Part shown: positions 1 through 7,237 of the stretch, one piece after another | Layout of the letters: each line of letters begins with the position of its first letter | Position numbering within the stretch: the first letter of the stretch is position 1 | Source: Aquificota bacterium | GTDB lineage: Bacteria; Aquificota; Aquificia; Aquificales; Hydrogenothermaceae | Direction of reading: 5' to 3' | Length of the DNA stretch: 15,092 nucleotides | Assembly: GCA_013153295.1 (NCBI GenBank) | Contig: JAADEV010000085.1 | Span: 1-15,092 of the forward strand | The notes under the pieces: model-generated | What the model was told of the DNA's origin: nothing | Databases searched by the model: none | What the model saw: only the letters and a program-made list of their open reading frames with translations | Translations under genes and position numbers: made by a program

Positions 1-776
1 TATACACCCCTTCTAAGGTGGTTTATAGTTTGTGATGTTGTTTTTACTGAACTGTCCCCCCTAAGTGAGTATACAGGGACTATTCTGTCCATTATAATAG
101 GGTCAAACTCGTTAAATATCTGTGGCTGAACCATTGATATTTCTTTACCGTATTTGGAAACCTTCCCAAACAGGTAAACCTCCTTCCCTTTTCGGAAAAA
201 TGTAAACAGGAAAGGCTTATCGTGGACAAAGTAGGCGTTTATTTTTACATTTCCCTGTCTTAGGACAACTTTAACCTTAAGTTTCCCTTTTTTTATCTTT
301 TTTATATCTTCAACTGTAAGTTTAAGTAAGGCTGTATCCCCGTCCTTTAACTGGGACAGTTTTTTTAGTCTACGGTCTTCATACTTTTTAGGTGTGAAAA
401 AAAGGGCATCGTATACAGTTTCCACCCCAACTTTTTTAAAAGCCCTTTTCTCTATTGGCTTTAGTATGTTTAAGCTGGACAGCTTTTTGGTAAAAAAGTC
501 TGACAGCGGTAGCTGTTCTATCTGTTTTTTTTCTTCCTTCGGTTTTATTTTACTTTCTAACTCGTTTATTAGCTTGTAAAGGTAATCTATAAATGCCTTT
601 TTCTTTGGTAGGGTAAGTGTATCTATCTGTTTTAAATCTTCAAGTATAGCTGGGGTAATGTAGCTTTCCAATAACTGGCTTAAGGTGTCAGAAAGCCCTG
701 TTGTCCTTTCAAGGAGTTTATCATCATACCCCTTTAGCCTTTCTAATATAGCTTTAGCTTTTTTTAGGTTTTTCAT
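1..776 (-). CDS. recG: ATP-dependent DNA helicase RecG, N-terminal part (runs off the left edge)
   Basis: Reading the minus strand from the ATG at 776 gives 258 uninterrupted codons with no stop before the window edge. RecG is a monomeric superfamily-2 helicase that remodels stalled replication forks and Holliday junctions in the cytoplasm. Seen here are only the regions ahead of the motor: a helical N-terminal extension of about 105 residues, then the start of the wedge (OB-fold) domain with the family signature around residues 119-137 (VYDALFFTP, then YEDRR at 132-136), and the IVPVYSL segment near residue 225 that precedes the helicase domain. Walker motifs lie outside the window. The long N-terminal extension is known from Aquifex and Thermotoga RecG. 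The start overlaps the upstream small gene by 23 bases and lacks a strong ribosome site of its own, so translational coupling is likely. Identification is firm, the exact start less so. Confidence 0.9.
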   Translation of the reverse strand, partial: MKNLKKAKAILERLKGYDDKLLERTTGLSDTLSQLLESYITPAILEDLKQIDTLTLPKKKAFIDYLYKLINELESKIKPKEEKKQIEQLPLSDFFTKKLSSLNILKPIEKRAFKKVGVETVYDALFFTPKKYEDRRLKKLSQLKDGDTALLKLTVEDIKKIKKGKLKVKVVLRQGNVKINAYFVHDKPFLFTFFRKGKEVYLFGKVSKYGKEISMVQPQIFNEFDPIIMDRIVPVYSLRGDSSVKTTSQTINHLRRGV

Positions 777-972
777 TTTTAGCTATAAACTCTTTAAGCT
801 CCTGTAAAAACTCTTCTGGATTGTGTCCGTAGTTTGTTGCCGCTTGGAACAGTGTTTCGTGCTTCTTACAGGAACAAACATTACAATACATACTTTTACT
901 GTTGAAAAACTTCTGTGTAAATGGGTATTTCCTTAATACCTGCTGTATTGTGGTTTTAAGGCTTATTCTCAC
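754..972 (-). CDS. small CxxCxC protein resembling DUF1858 (redox-disulfide type) domain
   Basis: A 72-residue soluble protein. An opening TTIQQVLRKYP segment is followed by three cysteines at residues 30, 33 and 35 (CNVCSC) and a C-terminal helix, NPEEFLQELKEF. This order (helix with a Tyr-Pro, cysteine cluster, then a helix ending in a Leu-rich stretch) matches the DUF1858 or hybrid-cluster-associated redox disulfide family, whose function is not well defined. The cysteines could bind metal or cycle as a thiol pair; this is inference. I chose the GTG at 972 because AGGAGG stands 6 bases ahead of it. An in-frame ATG at 1026 would give 90 residues, but it lies inside the spacer of the predicted promoter, so it should not be on the transcript. 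The gene overlaps recG by 23 bases and heads that unit. Confidence 0.7.
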   Translation of the reverse strand: MRISLKTTIQQVLRKYPFTQKFFNSKSMYCNVCSCKKHETLFQAATNYGHNPEEFLQELKEFIAKNEKPKKS

Positions 973-978
973 CTTTTT

Positions 979-984
979 CCTCCT
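979..984 (-). promoter_or_regulatory. ribosome binding site deciding the start of the CxxCxC gene
   Basis: A perfect AGGAGG on the minus strand, 6 bases before the GTG at 972-970. It supports the 72-residue form over a start at 1026. Confidence 0.8.
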
Positions 985-1014
985 TGCTTTAGTTAGGCAA
1001 GATAGTCCATCTCC

Positions 1015-1043
1015 ATAATAAATCAATTGTGCTGGTTAGACAA
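1015..1043 (-). promoter_or_regulatory. sigma-70-like promoter for the CxxCxC-recG unit
   Basis: On the minus strand, TTGTCT (1043-1038) and TATTAT (1020-1015) are separated by exactly 17 bases, giving 4/6 and 5/6 matches to the -35 and -10 consensus. Transcription would begin near 1008 and leave a leader of about 36 bases before the GTG at 972. The assignment is by consensus only. Confidence 0.65.
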
Positions 1044-1092
1044 TGTATCTAAATCACATTTTAATATTGGAAACATTACCTACAGCTTAAAG

Positions 1093-1101
1093 TGGTAAAA
1101 T
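1093..1101 (+). promoter_or_regulatory. possible extended -10 element for the SDR-pyrG-hslU operon
   Basis: TGGTAAAAT reads as an extended -10 (TG, one base, then TAAAAT). No good -35 is found at normal spacing, so this is weak. It would start transcription near 1108, about 50 bases before the TTG start at 1158. No other element in the 185-base divergent gap (973-1157) is more convincing. Confidence 0.3.
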
Positions 1102-1157
1102 TTTTATCTATTAATTGTTCTGCCTTTTGACAAAACTAAAAACTGAAGGGTTTTAGA

Positions 1158-1853
1158 TTGGAGAAAAAAGTTTTTATAACAGGGATAGGTTCAGGTCTTG
1201 GGGAGGCACTTGCCACCCTATTCCACACAAAAGGATACACTGTATACGCTTTAAGTAGACATCTACCTAACCATCTAAAAGGGAAGATACACTTCCAAAG
1301 GGCTGATTTACTACAGCTTGAAGCTATACATATGAATATGGAAAAACTTTTAAAGAATGTTGAACATATAGATTTAGCTATACTTAACGCAGGTATCCTA
1401 ACCCCGTTAAAGGATATATCCCAGACCCCCATCTACGAGATGGAAAAGATGATGGATTTAAATGTCTGGGCAAACAAAGTTATATTAGATTTTTTTATAC
1501 ACAAACCTGTAAAGGTTAAACAGGTTATTGCCATATCGTCAGGGGCTTCTGTAAATGGAAACAGAGGTTGGCACGGCTATTCAATCTCAAAGGCGGCACT
1601 TAATATGCTAATAAAGTTATACTCACGGGAGATGGAGGATACCCATTTAATATCCCTTGCACCAGGGCTTATACTAACACCTATGCTTGAGGAGTTTGTC
1701 CTGTCTGCTGACGGGGAAAAATTCCCATCTGTGGAAAGGATAAAAAACTCGCCTAAGATGACACCTGAAGAAGGGGCAGAAAGGATTTTTAACAACATAG
1801 AGAGATTTAAAACCTTTGAAACAGGTAGCTATATTGATATAAGAAAGATTTAG
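1158..1853 (+). CDS. short-chain dehydrogenase/reductase (SDR family)
   Basis: A 231-residue cytoplasmic oxidoreductase of the classical SDR fold. Visible are the dinucleotide-binding motif TGIGSGLG (8-15), NAG (77-79), the catalytic serine region ISS (126-128), the YxxxK pair Y141 and K145 (YSISK), and the PG at 169-170 that follows the active site. Length is normal for the classical type. The residue pattern does not reveal the substrate; the best I can say is an NAD(P)-dependent alcohol/carbonyl reductase. It starts at TTG 1158 with GAAGGG about 7 bases ahead, and is the first gene of the operon that continues into pyrG 14 bases later. Nothing in its position next to CTP synthase explains its role. 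Family assignment is firm, function open. Confidence 0.9.
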   Translation: MEKKVFITGIGSGLGEALATLFHTKGYTVYALSRHLPNHLKGKIHFQRADLLQLEAIHMNMEKLLKNVEHIDLAILNAGILTPLKDISQTPIYEMEKMMDLNVWANKVILDFFIHKPVKVKQVIAISSGASVNGNRGWHGYSISKAALNMLIKLYSREMEDTHLISLAPGLILTPMLEEFVLSADGEKFPSVERIKNSPKMTPEEGAERIFNNIERFKTFETGSYIDIRKI

Positions 1854-1855
1854 GA

Positions 1856-1862
1856 GAGGTGG
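1856..1862 (+). promoter_or_regulatory. ribosome binding site deciding the pyrG start
   Basis: GAGGTGG is complementary to the 16S rRNA tail and lies 5 bases before the TTG at 1868. A GTG at 1859 lies inside this motif and would have AGGAG only 2 bases away, too close for normal initiation. Confidence 0.6.
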
Positions 1863-1867
1863 CAAAG

Positions 1868-3487
1868 TTGAAAAAGTTCATATTTATCACAGGAGGGGTT
1901 TTATCCTCACTGGGAAAAGGTGTAGCGTCTGCCAGTATAGGTTCAATACTGGAAAATATGGGATATAAAATAACATTCCTAAAGTTAGACCCTTACCTGA
2001 ACATAGACCCGGGGACTATGAACCCCTACCAGCACGGGGAGGTTTATGTAACAGAAGACGGGGCAGAAACAGACCTTGATTTAGGGCATTACGAAAGGTT
2101 TACAAACACAGTTCTTTCAAAATACAACAACACCACCTCTGGAAAGTTATACTATTCCCTTTTAGAAAAAGAGAGAAGGGGAGCATACCTTGGGGCTACT
2201 GTGCAGGTTATTCCCCACTTTACAAACGAGATAATAAAAAGTATAGAAAGGGCATCATCAAACGCAGATATTACGCTTGTTGAGATAGGGGGAACTGTAG
2301 GTGATATAGAGAGTTTACCCTTTCTGGAAGCTATCAGGCAGATGGGATTAGAGCTTGGGAAGGAAAACGCCCTTTTTATACACCTTACATATGTCCCCTA
2401 TATACAGGCGGCAGGGGAGTTAAAAACAAAACCTTCCCAACACTCTGTTAAAGAGTTAAGGGCTATAGGAATACAGCCAGATATACTAATATGTAGGGCT
2501 GATAGACCTCTGCCAAAGGCAATAAAAAGAAAACTGGCAATGTTTACAAATGTGGAGGAAGACGCTGTAATATCAGCCCCAGATGTTGATGTAATATACA
2601 GGATACCCCTATACTTCCACAGGGAAAAGATAGACCAGATAATAGCAAAACACCTTAACCTTGAGTATAGGGAGCCAGACCTGAAGCACTGGCAGAAAAT
2701 TGTCAACAAACTACAGAAATTAAAAGAAGAGGTTGATATAGCTATAGTTGGGAAGTATGTAGAGCTGAAAGATGCCTACAAAAGTATAATAGAGGCATTT
2801 ACCCACGCCCAGATACCAACAGACACAAAGGTTAACCTACATTGGATAAACGCAGATGAGCTTACAGAGGAAAATATACAGGAGAAACTAAAAGGGTTTG
2901 ATGGGATACTTGTTCCCGGTGGCTTTGGAAAAAGGGGAGTAGAAGGGAAAATACTTACAGCAAAATACGCAAGGGAGAACAATGTCCCATACTTTGGGAT
3001 ATGCCTTGGTATGCAGGTGGCGGTTATAGAGTTTGCAAGGAATGTAGCAGGGCTTAAAGATGCCCATTCTACAGAGTTTAACCAAGAAACCCCTTACCCT
3101 GTTATAGACCTTATGCCAGACCAGAAAAATGTGGACAAAAAAGGTGGCACAATGAGACTTGGGGCTTACAAATGCACGATAAAAGAGGGGACAAAGGCTT
3201 ACAATATATACGGGGAGAAAGAGATTTACGAAAGGCACAGACACAGGTATGAGCTTAACCCAGAATACAGACAGATACTTGAAGAAAAAGGCTTAATAGT
3301 ATCAGGTGTATACAAAGGAAAGAACCTTGCAGAGATAATAGAGCTACCTGAAGACAAACACCAGTGGTTTGTAGCCTGCCAGTTCCACCCTGAGTTTAAA
3401 AGTAAACCATTTAAGCCACACCCCCTATTTGTGGAGTTTGTAAAAGCCTCCCTAAAAAACAAAAAGAGCAAGGAGGAAGCTAATTGA
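1868..3487 (+). CDS. pyrG: CTP synthase (glutamine-hydrolysing)
   Basis: This enzyme makes CTP from UTP, ATP and glutamine, the last step of pyrimidine nucleotide synthesis. With the TTG start at 1868 it has 539 residues, the usual family length. The N-terminal amidoligase (about 1-265) opens with [13 protein letters not shown], whose SSLGKG forms the P-loop (13-18), and contains GTVGDIES (142-149). The C-terminal class I glutamine amidotransferase (about 290-530) shows PGGFG (350-354), the nucleophile C379 in FGICLGMQ, and the H507/E509 pair in QFHPEF. All catalytic residues are present. A GTG at 1859 would add three residues (MAK in front), but ribosome-site spacing and the family's normal N-terminus favour 1868. 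The stop codon overlaps the hslU start by four bases, indicating translational coupling. CTP synthases are generally GTP-activated and inhibited by CTP. Confidence 0.97.
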   Translation: MKKFIFITGGVLSSLGKGVASASIGSILENMGYKITFLKLDPYLNIDPGTMNPYQHGEVYVTEDGAETDLDLGHYERFTNTVLSKYNNTTSGKLYYSLLEKERRGAYLGATVQVIPHFTNEIIKSIERASSNADITLVEIGGTVGDIESLPFLEAIRQMGLELGKENALFIHLTYVPYIQAAGELKTKPSQHSVKELRAIGIQPDILICRADRPLPKAIKRKLAMFTNVEEDAVISAPDVDVIYRIPLYFHREKIDQIIAKHLNLEYREPDLKHWQKIVNKLQKLKEEVDIAIVGKYVELKDAYKSIIEAFTHAQIPTDTKVNLHWINADELTEENIQEKLKGFDGILVPGGFGKRGVEGKILTAKYARENNVPYFGICLGMQVAVIEFARNVAGLKDAHSTEFNQETPYPVIDLMPDQKNVDKKGGTMRLGAYKCTIKEGTKAYNIYGEKEIYERHRHRYELNPEYRQILEEKGLIVSGVYKGKNLAEIIELPEDKHQWFVACQFHPEFKSKPFKPHPLFVEFVKASLKNKKSKEEAN

Positions 3488-4830
3488 TAAGGGACAACCT
3501 AACCCCTAAAGAGATAGTAAAGGAGCTTGATAAATACATAGTAGGACAGAAGGAAGCAAAAAAGGCAGTTGCAATTGCCCTTAGGAACAGGTGGAGAAGG
3601 CATAAACTCCCTGAGGAGCTAAGGGACGAGGTGATACCTAAAAACATACTTATGATAGGACCGACAGGTGTAGGAAAAACTGAGATAGCAAGGAGACTTG
3701 CAAACCTTGTAGGGGCACCTTTTATAAAGGTAGAAGCTACCAAGTTTACAGAAGTAGGTTATGTAGGTAGAGATGTGGAGACGATTATCAGGGAGCTTGT
3801 TGAAGCCTCTTTTAAAATGGTAAAAGCAGAAAAGATAGAGGAAGTCCAAGAAAAGGCAAGGGAGATAGCAGAGGAAAAAATACTTGACTACTTAGTCCCA
3901 CGGAAAACAAGGGGTTTTGAGGATTTATTCTCTCAGGAAGAAAAGGAAACCTCACCGGCAAGGGAAAAGTTTAGACAGATGTTAAAGGAAGGACAGCTTG
4001 ATGAAAGGGTTGTGGAGATAGATGTGGAAGAAAAGGCAAGCCCTGTTGTAGGTGGTGTAATAGCCCCGGGAATGGACGATATAGAAAAACAGCTAAAGGA
4101 CTTGTTTGAGAACATACTTCCTACAAAGAAGAAAAAAAGGAAGATGAAGGTTAAAGAAGCCCTAAAAATACTCCAACAGCAGGAGGCTGAAAAGCTGATA
4201 GATATGGAAAAGGTAGCCTCCGAGGCTGTATACAGGGCAGAAAACTTTGGAATAGTGTTTATAGATGAGATAGACAAGGTAGCTGTTAAATCCTCCTCAT
4301 CATCTCCAGATGTATCAAGGGAAGGTGTCCAAAGGGATTTACTACCTATAGTTGAGGGAACAACAGTCCCAACAAAGTATGGACCTGTTAAAACAGACCA
4401 TATACTATTTATAGCCGCAGGGGCATTCCACCTTGCAAAGCCATCTGACCTTATACCGGAGCTACAGGGTAGGTTTCCAATAAGGGTTGAGCTACAGGCT
4501 TTAACAAAGGAGGATTTTGTAAAAATTCTTACCCAGCCTAAAAACGCCCTTATTAAACAGTATAAAGCCCTTATGGAAACTGAAGAGGTTCATTTAGACT
4601 TTACAGATGACGCAATAGAAGAGATAGCCTTTATAGCACAGGAGGTTAACGAAAAGACAGAAAACATAGGGGCAAGGAGATTACACACAATACTGGAAAA
4701 AATAATGGAAGATATATCCTTTGAAGCCCCAGACCTTAAAGGGCAACATATAATTATTGACAAAAAAATAGTAAGGCAGAAATTAGAAGATGTGGTAAAA
4801 GATGAAGACCTAACAAGGTATATCCTTTAA
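3484..4830 (+). CDS. hslU: HslU, ATPase/unfoldase subunit of the HslUV protease
   Basis: HslU is an AAA+ hexamer that unfolds proteins and threads them into the HslV peptidase in the cytoplasm. The 448 residues match the usual length of about 445. Seen are Walker A GPTGVGKT (59-66), pore loop GYVG (92-95), the inserted I-domain (about 110-245, charged and Lys/Glu-rich), Walker B IVFIDE (257-262), R330 in ELQGRFP, the GARRL sensor-2 segment (397-401) and the C-terminal EDLTRYIL tail (441-448), which in this family inserts into HslV to activate it. The intact tail implies a partner HslV, although no hslV is in this window; it commonly sits directly before hslU. The TTG start is preceded by AGGAGG at 7 bases and overlaps the pyrG stop. 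Confidence 0.97.
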   Translation: MIRDNLTPKEIVKELDKYIVGQKEAKKAVAIALRNRWRRHKLPEELRDEVIPKNILMIGPTGVGKTEIARRLANLVGAPFIKVEATKFTEVGYVGRDVETIIRELVEASFKMVKAEKIEEVQEKAREIAEEKILDYLVPRKTRGFEDLFSQEEKETSPAREKFRQMLKEGQLDERVVEIDVEEKASPVVGGVIAPGMDDIEKQLKDLFENILPTKKKKRKMKVKEALKILQQQEAEKLIDMEKVASEAVYRAENFGIVFIDEIDKVAVKSSSSSPDVSREGVQRDLLPIVEGTTVPTKYGPVKTDHILFIAAGAFHLAKPSDLIPELQGRFPIRVELQALTKEDFVKILTQPKNALIKQYKALMETEEVHLDFTDDAIEEIAFIAQEVNEKTENIGARRLHTILEKIMEDISFEAPDLKGQHIIIDKKIVRQKLEDVVKDEDLTRYIL

Positions 4831-4832
4831 TA

Positions 4833-4840
4833 AGGAGGTG
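4833..4840 (+). promoter_or_regulatory. strong ribosome binding site for the coiled-coil gene
   Basis: AGGAGGTG, an unbroken anti-16S match, lies 5 bases before the ATG at 4846. It excludes an in-frame GTG at 4840, which lies in the motif itself. Confidence 0.75.
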
Positions 4841-4845
4841 TGCCG

Positions 4846-5088
4846 ATGGCTACAAAAAAAGAACAAGAGCTGGAAATACTTAAACAGGAAATAGAAAGGT
4901 TAAAACAGGAGATAGAAAGGTTAAAAATGCAGGCTTCCACAAACGAAAAGAACCCACTTGAGGCTATGAAAAAGGAAACAATAATAAAGCTACTTGACGA
5001 GACAGAGGAAGTGGTCAAAAAAGCCTTCTCCATAGTGGAAGGTATGCTTATAGGGGCTATAGAAGGGGTAAAGAAAAATATAAAGTAG
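4846..5088 (+). CDS. small coiled-coil protein of unknown function
   Basis: I do not recognise this 80-residue protein. Residues 5-29 form a clear coiled coil with hydrophobic residues at heptad spacing, made of two near-identical LKQEIER heptads (12-18 and 19-25). A polar linker (30-37, STNEKNP) leads to a second amphipathic helix (about 38-80) rich in Lys/Glu; its segment FSIVEGMLIGAI (61-72) is the only strongly hydrophobic stretch, too short and too charged at its edges for a confident membrane span. There are no cysteines and no signal peptide. It starts 15 bases after hslU and ends 12 before the RAM-domain gene, so it is co-transcribed with both. A scaffold or adaptor that oligomerises through the N-terminal helix is plausible but is inference from shape alone. 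Confidence 0.75.
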   Translation: MATKKEQELEILKQEIERLKQEIERLKMQASTNEKNPLEAMKKETIIKLLDETEEVVKKAFSIVEGMLIGAIEGVKKNIK

Positions 5089-5100
5089 AGGGGTAGGAAA

Positions 5101-5403
5101 ATGGAAGAAAAAATAAACGATATGCCTATACCATTCTCCCAGCTTATAAAGGAGCTGGATTTAAAGGATAAAGCTACCGCCTATGTGCTTATAGAGGCGG
5201 AAGCCTCCAGTATTCCCCTTATTATGGAGGAGCTTTCAAAAATAGAAAATGTTAGGTCTGCTGATGTGGTTACAGGGCTGTTTGATATTATCGTTTTTAT
5301 AGAAGGGGAAGACCAACACGAAATCGGCAAAATAGTAGTAAAGGAGATAAGTCCGATAAAAGGTGTAAAGAAAGCAACAACCTGTATAGTGGTTAAGATA
5401 TAA
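5101..5403 (+). CDS. stand-alone Lrp/AsnC ligand-binding (RAM) domain protein
   Basis: A 100-residue protein whose residues 26-100 match the alpha/beta sandwich of the Lrp/AsnC effector domain: strand AYVLIEAE (27-34), helix (38-49), strand SADVVTG (53-59), the characteristic G-x-x-D turn (TGLFDIIV, 58-65), helix (72-83) and last strand TTCIVVK (93-99). The N-terminal DNA-binding helix-turn-helix of full Lrp proteins is absent; in its place is a 25-residue leader with no HTH character. Stand-alone RAM proteins are known to form dimers or higher oligomers and bind small ligands such as amino acids, so a sensor or allosteric partner role is likely, but the ligand cannot be read here. It is the last gene of the pyrG-hslU operon and its stop directly abuts the stop of the convergent gpsA. 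Confidence 0.85.
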   Translation: MEEKINDMPIPFSQLIKELDLKDKATAYVLIEAEASSIPLIMEELSKIENVRSADVVTGLFDIIVFIEGEDQHEIGKIVVKEISPIKGVKKATTCIVVKI

Positions 5404-6399
5404 CTATCCTTCCATCTTAGGCTGTCGGCTTAAAAGCATTCTGACAGCCTCCTTTACAGGTAAGTTATTGTATATAACCTGATACACCATATCAGATATA
5501 GGCAGGTCTAAACTGAACCTGTCCATTATTTTTTTCACAGCCTTTACAGTTTTAAAACCTTCAACAACCTGTCCAACCTTTTTTAATGCCTCCTCAACGG
5601 AAAAGCCCTGTCCAAGTAAGTAGCCAAACCTTCTGTTTCTGGATAAATCCCCTGTAGCAGTTAAAACTAAATCTCCCATACCGGACAGACCGTAAAGGGT
5701 TTCAGGTTCACCTCCTAAAACAGAGGCTACCTTTCTCATCTCAAACAGACCTCTGGTAATAAGCCCAGCCCTTGCGTTATTCCCAAGGGAAAGACCATCA
5801 CTTACACCTGTGGCAACTGCAATCACATTTTTTACAGCCCCACCTATCTGGACACCTATAATATCCCTGTTTAGATACATTCTAAAGTTTTCTGTGTTTA
5901 GGCTGTTCTGTATCTCACCACCTATGGTAGTATCCCCTGCAAGGGTTATTGCAGTTGGCAGTCCTAACGCCACCTCCTTTGCAAAGGAAGGACCTGAAAG
6001 GGCAAAAACGAGACCCTCCTGTATACTTACACTGTCCTGTATTATCTGGGTAGGTAGCTTTAAGGTGTCTATCTCTATCCCTTTAGACGCAGATATAACA
6101 GGTTTATCAATACTACCTTTAATCTTAGTTAAAACATCTCTTATATACTGGGTTGGTATAGCTACCACCAATAGATCACCTTTATCAACAACAGACTGTA
6201 GGTCTGTATCAGCTGATATATTACTGTTTAGCTTTATGTTAGGTAGGTATCTGCTGTTTTCCCCTTTGTGGTTAATACTGTCAACAGTATCCCTGTTAAT
6301 ATCCCATAGGAAAACATTTTCAACCTTATTTGACCACGCCTGTGCAAGGGCTGTTCCCCAGCTACCAGCCCCAAGGATAGATAAACTTTTTATCCCCAT
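5404..6399 (-). CDS. gpsA: NAD(P)-dependent glycerol-3-phosphate dehydrogenase
   Basis: It reduces dihydroxyacetone phosphate to sn-glycerol-3-phosphate, the backbone of bacterial phospholipids. The 331 residues match the family. The N-terminal Rossmann fold opens with LGAGSWGTALA (9-19, GxGxxG type); SASKG (103-107) follows, then GPSFAKE (136-142), the catalytic lysine K190 in GAVKNVIA, and NNARAGLITRG (207-217) of the helical C-terminal domain. The ATG at 6399 is the only sensible start, because an in-frame stop lies four codons upstream. Its ribosome site is poor: AAGGA stands only 2 bases away. It diverges from tonB across 40 bases and converges with zero gap on the RAM-domain gene. PlsC, encoded further right, acts later in the same phospholipid pathway. 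Confidence 0.97.
   Translation of the reverse strand: MGIKSLSILGAGSWGTALAQAWSNKVENVFLWDINRDTVDSINHKGENSRYLPNIKLNSNISADTDLQSVVDKGDLLVVAIPTQYIRDVLTKIKGSIDKPVISASKGIEIDTLKLPTQIIQDSVSIQEGLVFALSGPSFAKEVALGLPTAITLAGDTTIGGEIQNSLNTENFRMYLNRDIIGVQIGGAVKNVIAVATGVSDGLSLGNNARAGLITRGLFEMRKVASVLGGEPETLYGLSGMGDLVLTATGDLSRNRRFGYLLGQGFSVEEALKKVGQVVEGFKTVKAVKKIMDRFSLDLPISDMVYQVIYNNLPVKEAVRMLLSRQPKMEG
5419..5450. terminator. hairpin inside the 3' end of gpsA, possible convergent terminator
   Basis: AGGCTGTC (5419-5426) and GACAGCCT (5443-5450) form a perfect 8-bp stem with a 16-base loop. It lies 13 bases inside gpsA, just after the plus-strand operon ends at 5403. Neither strand has a U-tract after the stem, so it is not a classical Rho-independent terminator; it might slow polymerase or protect transcript 3' ends. 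Confidence 0.3.
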
Positions 6400-6404
6400 A
6401 TTCC

Positions 6405-6433
6405 TTGCCTACACCACCTCTCTGCCATAAAAT
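6405..6433 (+). promoter_or_regulatory. promoter for the tonB operon, probably giving a leaderless mRNA
   Basis: TTGCCT (6405-6410) and TAAAAT (6428-6433) are separated by 17 bases, 4/6 and 5/6 consensus matches. The expected start point, about 7 bases beyond the -10, falls on the A of the tonB ATG at 6440. The -35 lies in the untranslated leader of the divergent gpsA. Confidence 0.55.
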
Positions 6434-6439
6434 AATGCT

Positions 6440-7237
6440 ATGGAAAGTTTCCCCACCGAAAAAAGCTACATAAATAAGAAAATACTTATTATTTCACTAC
6501 TTCTGTCTGTTGTTGTCAACTTTGTGTTTCTATTTGCCTTTGCCCTAATGGTAAGCCTGCCTAAAGACCTACAAACCCAAAAACCAAAGGAAACCAAAAT
6601 TAAATATATCACAGTTAAACAACCTAAAAAAAAGAAAACCATAAAAAAAAGAAAAAAGATACAAAAGGTTAAAAAGAAAAGGAAACCCTCCAAAAGAAAG
6701 GTTGTATCAAAGGGTAGTAAACAGGCTACAGCAAAGAAAAACACAGGGAAAAGTAGCGGAAAGAGAGCCTCCCTACCATCTGCCACACCTGTTTTACCTG
6801 AGCTTGAGATACCCTCAGAAAAAGAGATAGCCCTACCTGAAAGGGAGGTTGATTTAGGGGATATGGTGGATATTCCTGAGGATACAGGACAGATAAAGGA
6901 CTTTAAAGCCACCTCCCCCGGTGAGTTTAGCATCTCCTTCGGTAGTGAGCTGTCAAAAATTGACAAAACAGCCACAGGGACAGCCACCGGTAGAAAACTG
7001 GTTTACAAGCCACCACCTCCAACTGTAAAAACATCTGTCCCTCCCCCACCTGTAAAGGTAAAGCTGTGGATAAGGAAAGACGGAACAGTATCCCGTGTTC
7101 AGCTACTTGGGACAACTGGAAACCAACAGATAGACCAGCGTATAAGGGAGTATGTCCTAAGCTGGAAGTTTAACGAGATACCACAGGACGAAGAACAATG
7201 GGCTACAACCACAGTAAAGTTTGAAACCAGAAAGTAA
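6440..7237 (+). CDS. TonB family energy-transducer protein
   Basis: A 265-residue protein with TonB architecture: a short cytoplasmic start, one membrane helix (about 15-38), a periplasmic linker, and a C-terminal TonB domain (about 205-265) with VKLWIRKDGTV (207-217) and the family's YVLSWKF (238-244). TonB proteins carry proton-motive energy from ExbB/ExbD to outer-membrane receptors. The linker is unusual: residues 60-109 contain 26 Lys/Arg out of 50, followed by an acidic stretch (121-155) and then two PPPP blocks (191-194, 201-204). No exbB/exbD or receptor gene is here; two MacB-type permeases follow, overlapping by one base. No Shine-Dalgarno is visible, and an in-frame stop at 6428 leaves ATG 6440 as the only start. 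It may serve the permeases rather than iron uptake; this is inference. Confidence 0.85.
   Translation: MESFPTEKSYINKKILIISLLLSVVVNFVFLFAFALMVSLPKDLQTQKPKETKIKYITVKQPKKKKTIKKRKKIQKVKKKRKPSKRKVVSKGSKQATAKKNTGKSSGKRASLPSATPVLPELEIPSEKEIALPEREVDLGDMVDIPEDTGQIKDFKATSPGEFSISFGSELSKIDKTATGTATGRKLVYKPPPPTVKTSVPPPPVKVKLWIRKDGTVSRVQLLGTTGNQQIDQRIREYVLSWKFNEIPQDEEQWATTTVKFETRK

Noticed and set aside
394..579. 61-codon plus-strand open frame at the left edge
   Set aside because: It lies antisense to the RecG reading frame, whose protein sequence is clearly conserved.
1026..1044. Inverted repeat ATTGT / ACAAT with 9-base spacer over the recG-unit promoter, possible operator
   Set aside because: Arms of only 5 AT-rich bases are expected by chance in such sequence; no regulator is encoded nearby.
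1127..1132. Consensus -35 TTGACA upstream of the SDR gene
   Set aside because: A -10 at 17 bases would fall at 1150-1155 (poor match) and transcription would start past the TTG start codon, inside the gene.
5810..6430. 206-codon open frame on the plus strand opposite gpsA
   Set aside because: It lies wholly antisense to a well-conserved gpsA, shows no recognisable domain and no ribosome site; its length is a by-product of the gpsA codon pattern.
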